A DNA stretch of 64,000 nt from Desmodesmus armatus (Eukaryota > Chlorophyta > Chlorophyceae > Sphaeropleales > Scenedesmaceae): assembly GCA_007449985.2 (NCBI GenBank), contig VIIQ02000296.1, positions 19,226 to 83,225 of the forward strand. The letters run 5' to 3'. The position numbers and the translations under genes are program-made. Every line of letters starts with the position of its first letter. Positions within the stretch are counted from its first letter, which is position 1. The notes under the pieces are model-generated. The model was given only the letters and a program-made list of their open reading frames with translations. It was not told the origin of the DNA and did not search any database. This document shows, piece by piece, positions 62,881 to 64,000 of the stretch.

Positions 62881-64000
62881 CTGAAACGGTCCAAGGGTAC
62901 CCTATCCTATATACCCTATCCTTTTGTTTGTGTACCGGGTTTGTATGTAGTTTTGGTGCCCCACTCCCGACACCGTTCCATAATGAGTTTTTACTCGCTG
63001 CTCGGCTGCAACTGCCACTTTGCTGATGTTGGTAGTTTGGTATAAATAGGTGGAACACGGGCTTTGCTGGTCTGCAGCACCTCTACCCTCCCCACCCCAG
63101 GTGATCCAGCTGCAACAGCAGTAGCCACTTCGCGTATGCTGCACATCAACTGCTGCGCTTTTGCACGAAACTAAATTTGCGATGTGATGTACGTTTCCGC
63201 AGTTTAAATCGCCGCTCACGGCATAAACCGTGCACTAGGTGCTGTGATCGGTACATCCTGTAGCTGTTGCTGTGCTCGCCAACGCCAGCTGCACGCTGCA
63301 GCCCCGATATGTTGCGTGTTGTTTTGAAATAAGCATAACGCGCCAGCCTGGCCTTCCGAAAGTCATGTTATTGTACACACTGTTGTGCTGGACCCAACAG
63401 CTGGTCAATCTGCAGACCATCTTGCACACTTGCTGGCGTTTGCAGCTTAGCATGCTTCAGTGAACTGCTGTGGTGTGGGCACATGCCGACACACACCGCA
63501 TTCTGCGACAACCTGTCATTGACAAGGCATGCCCTGTTACTAGGGACAGGAGTAGTCATTGTCACTGGCATTTTATAATGCTGACCACTGGGCTTGCTAC
63601 GTGTCCCACCGGGGCGAGTATGAGCAACAGGCTCTATACAGCAAGTCGGCTACTTGCAGCAGCATCATGTGATATATATGATATGATTTTGCTACAAGCT
63701 TGTAGCTTATAAGCTACGGCCACGAGGCGTGGCTGCTCACAGAGCTGGCTACAAGCTACAGGATGCGGGGCTGCTGCCTGGGGGCATCTGTGGCCAGCTA
63801 CTTGGAGGCATCTGTGTGTAGCTGGCTACATGCCAGGCAGTGCCTGCCTGCTGGCAGCACAGCTACGTGTAGCTACGTGTAGCTACACCCAGCTACAACT
63901 GCAGCATGCAAGGGCTTTGGCTACCATAGCCAGCTAAAAGTGTCCAGGCAGAGGGTTGATGTAGCTGACCTGGGGACCCCAGGCTGGAGTCGCGTGGTTA
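62881..64000. other. Right end: no gene recognised, palindromic repeats
   Basis: Only short frames without domains are present. From 63690 onward there are short perfect palindromes (gctacaagcttgtagc, gtagcttataagctac), an inverted pair ggccacg/cgtggc, and many copies of agctacgtgt and agctggctac. This looks like the edge of a repeat array that continues past the window. Confidence 0.55.

Overview
The window looks like nuclear DNA of a green alga (Chlorophyta). Genes are split into many short exons with GT(G/A)NGT donors and TGCAG acceptors. Several products carry chloroplast transit peptides, the DNA is saturated with CAG/CTG repeats, and TGTAA poly(A) signals sit behind some genes. The style would fit Chlorophyceae such as Sphaeropleales, but the species cannot be named from this window. 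All gene models below are exon chains I assembled by reading frame, splice phase and paralogue comparison.

Layout. 1-1937 (-): 5' part of an ER-type DnaJ co-chaperone. 4704-16147 (-): two tandem Ycf45-type AAA ATPase genes, A and B. 16.6-20.5 kb (+): a LINE retrotransposon with a long open RT frame. 22.0-25.8 kb (-): two paralogous small secreted-peptide genes. 26507-29715 (-): an RPH1-like plastid membrane protein. 30123-40785 (+): a 19-exon FtsHi pseudo-protease, head to head with RPH1. 40.8-47.2 kb: mostly non-coding, with a G-rich satellite. 47270-56166 (+): two more Ycf45-type genes, C and D. 56784 to at least 62391 (+): an unrecognised multi-pass membrane protein gene. 62.9-64 kb: repeats only.

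The four Ycf45 copies are arranged as mirror images (A-B on minus, C-D on plus). By N-terminus A pairs with D and B with C, but by 3' exons and introns A pairs with B and C with D. Only B is fully intact. A has a 4-nt insertion near its 3' end, C a 1-nt deletion just after the P-loop, and D two 1-nt deletions plus a Walker A Lys-to-Arg change. Their N-termini carry an approximately 95-residue repeated module that looks like an OST-HTH/LOTUS winged helix. B has multiplied this module by whole-exon duplication.

The most unusual signal is a recurrent pattern I call exon-edge echoes. About two dozen introns or intron parts contain degenerate tandem copies of the neighbouring exon edge together with its splice site. 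They occur in the DnaJ gene, one peptide gene, the FtsHi gene and the last membrane-protein gene. One FtsHi intron also holds a perfect 87-bp inverted copy of such an edge, giving a long hairpin. Separately, CTG trinucleotide tracts lie immediately before several 3' splice sites in sense orientation, whereas exonic tracts are in CAG/AGC orientation.
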